A stretch of 6,099 nt of DNA from Parachlamydiaceae bacterium. Lineage in GTDB: Bacteria > Chlamydiota > Chlamydiia > Chlamydiales > Parachlamydiaceae. The DNA is taken from NCBI GenBank assembly GCA_013817115.1, contig JACDDG010000159.1, positions 1-6,099 of the forward strand, read 5' to 3'. The notes beneath the pieces are model-generated. The model worked only from the letters and a program-made list of their open reading frames with translations. It searched no databases and was not told the DNA's origin. The position numbers were made by a program, and so were the translations under genes. This document shows, piece after piece, positions 5,480 through 6,099 of the stretch; the first letter of the stretch is position 1; each line of letters starts with the position of its first letter.

Positions 5480-6099
5480 TTACTTGACAATTACCCACTC
5501 TTGAGGAATTAGATCTTGAGAATTATGGTTATATTTAGGGGCAAACCACTCAGAAGGTACTGTGATAACTTTATTTGGATTTCTATTGAGGTAAGCAGCC
5601 CACCAAGAAAAAGTAGAATTACAAATAATGTTGTGCTTACACATGCTCATCAAATAAAAATCGTGAAAATACTTTTCTCCTTCAATAAAACGCATGTTAT
5701 TAGCAAGACCTGACAATTCTTCCTTAGCCCATTCAATTTGGTCGGAAAAAACAATAAATTGTGCATCAGCATCAAAAAGTTGAATGGCCTTTTCTACGTA
5801 TTCTCTTCCGTAAGTAGGATAAACTTCTACATAGATGGGATTCTCTTTGATATAGGAACGTAAATGAATGGAAACTGTATTGGGGTGAGCGATAATATCG
5901 CTGTATTTCTCGTTTAAGTAGTCTAGAATTTCCGTTTTTGGGGCAAACAAGTCCATGATTGCCTGTTTGTTGTTTAAAAAGTATTTTTCAGACTGAAACC
6001 ATCCCTCAAGTAGCATGTTGGGGTGGTAAGGAATGGGCGTATAGGAAAACGAAGGCTCTCGATAAACGAATTCGATATTTTCAGTGGATGATGAAACAT
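5480..6099 (-). CDS. alpha-1,2-fucosyltransferase-like protein (GT11), 5' end beyond window
   Basis: The frame stays open from the stop at 5480-5482 to the window edge, with 205 residues visible. An ATG at 6016 lies inside the gene and is not the start: the 27 preceding residues contain EFVYREPSFSYTPIPYHPN, which leads directly into the GT11 segment LLEGWFQSEKYF. GT11 enzymes transfer fucose from GDP-fucose to galactose on surface glycans such as LPS O-antigen, and are about 280-300 residues long, so roughly the first third is missing. Counting from M6016, VSIHLRSYIKE at 48-58 occupies the place of the HxRRxD GDP-fucose motif; H51 and R53 remain but the second Arg is Ser and no Asp follows in place. 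Later motifs are typical: FIVFSDQ at 87-93, FHDFYLMSMCKHNIICNSTF at 117-136, SWWAAYLN at 137-144 and VPSEWFAP at 153-160. It has no membrane segment and should be cytoplasmic or peripheral. It converges with the operon and looks more AT-rich by eye, which would fit a transferred surface-glycan gene. Confidence 0.85.
   Translation of the reverse strand, partial: VSSSTENIEFVYREPSFSYTPIPYHPNMLLEGWFQSEKYFLNNKQAIMDLFAPKTEILDYLNEKYSDIIAHPNTVSIHLRSYIKENPIYVEVYPTYGREYVEKAIQLFDADAQFIVFSDQIEWAKEELSGLANNMRFIEGEKYFHDFYLMSMCKHNIICNSTFSWWAAYLNRNPNKVITVPSEWFAPKYNHNSQDLIPQEWVIVK

Noticed and set aside
5516..5713. 65-residue plus-strand frame opposite the fucosyltransferase
   Set aside because: It is antisense to a gene with clear GT11 motifs and its translation shows no recognisable domain.

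Overview
The window suggests a moderately AT-rich, Gram-negative-type bacterium with compact operons. The gene content (a MoxR/DUF58/DUF4350/SpoIIM-RDD membrane cluster, a GT11-type fucosyltransferase, and an intergenic space full of degenerate hairpin repeats) would fit an environmental or host-associated lineage such as the Parachlamydiales or Legionellales. This taxonomic guess is weak, because no rRNA or other diagnostic marker is present.

Bases 1-4740 hold one plus-strand operon: a DUF4350 membrane protein, a MoxR-family AAA+ ATPase, a DUF58 (VWA-like) protein, and one polypeptide joining an RDD membrane domain to a SpoIIM (DUF95) membrane domain. The genes abut with no spacer (TAA then ATG, twice) or overlap by one base (TGATG), so they are almost certainly co-transcribed and translationally coupled. 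The operon probably starts outside the window. From family knowledge, DUF4350, MoxR, DUF58, DUF4129, RDD and SpoIIM genes recur together in many bacteria and are thought to form a membrane-associated AAA+ chaperone or envelope-maturation module. Its substrate is unknown. Three things are odd here: the RDD-SpoIIM fusion, a DUF58 whose metal-site serines are replaced, and a DUF4350 protein with no clear start codon or N-terminal membrane anchor.

Bases 4741-5479 are a 739-base non-coding convergent space. It holds two copies of a repeat facing each other (4823-4880 and 5025-5098), a pair of diverged direct repeats of about 75 bases that can each form two hairpins (5154-5229 and 5239-5311), a short CTCTGTG direct repeat, and a nested stem-loop (5348-5403). 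One hairpin module appears three times in two orientations, with its fold kept while its bases change.

Bases 5480-6099, minus strand, are the C-terminal two thirds of an alpha-1,2-fucosyltransferase-like (GT11) protein. Its frame stays open to the right edge, so the gene begins outside the window. It converges on the operon and is probably a cell-surface glycan gene unrelated to it.
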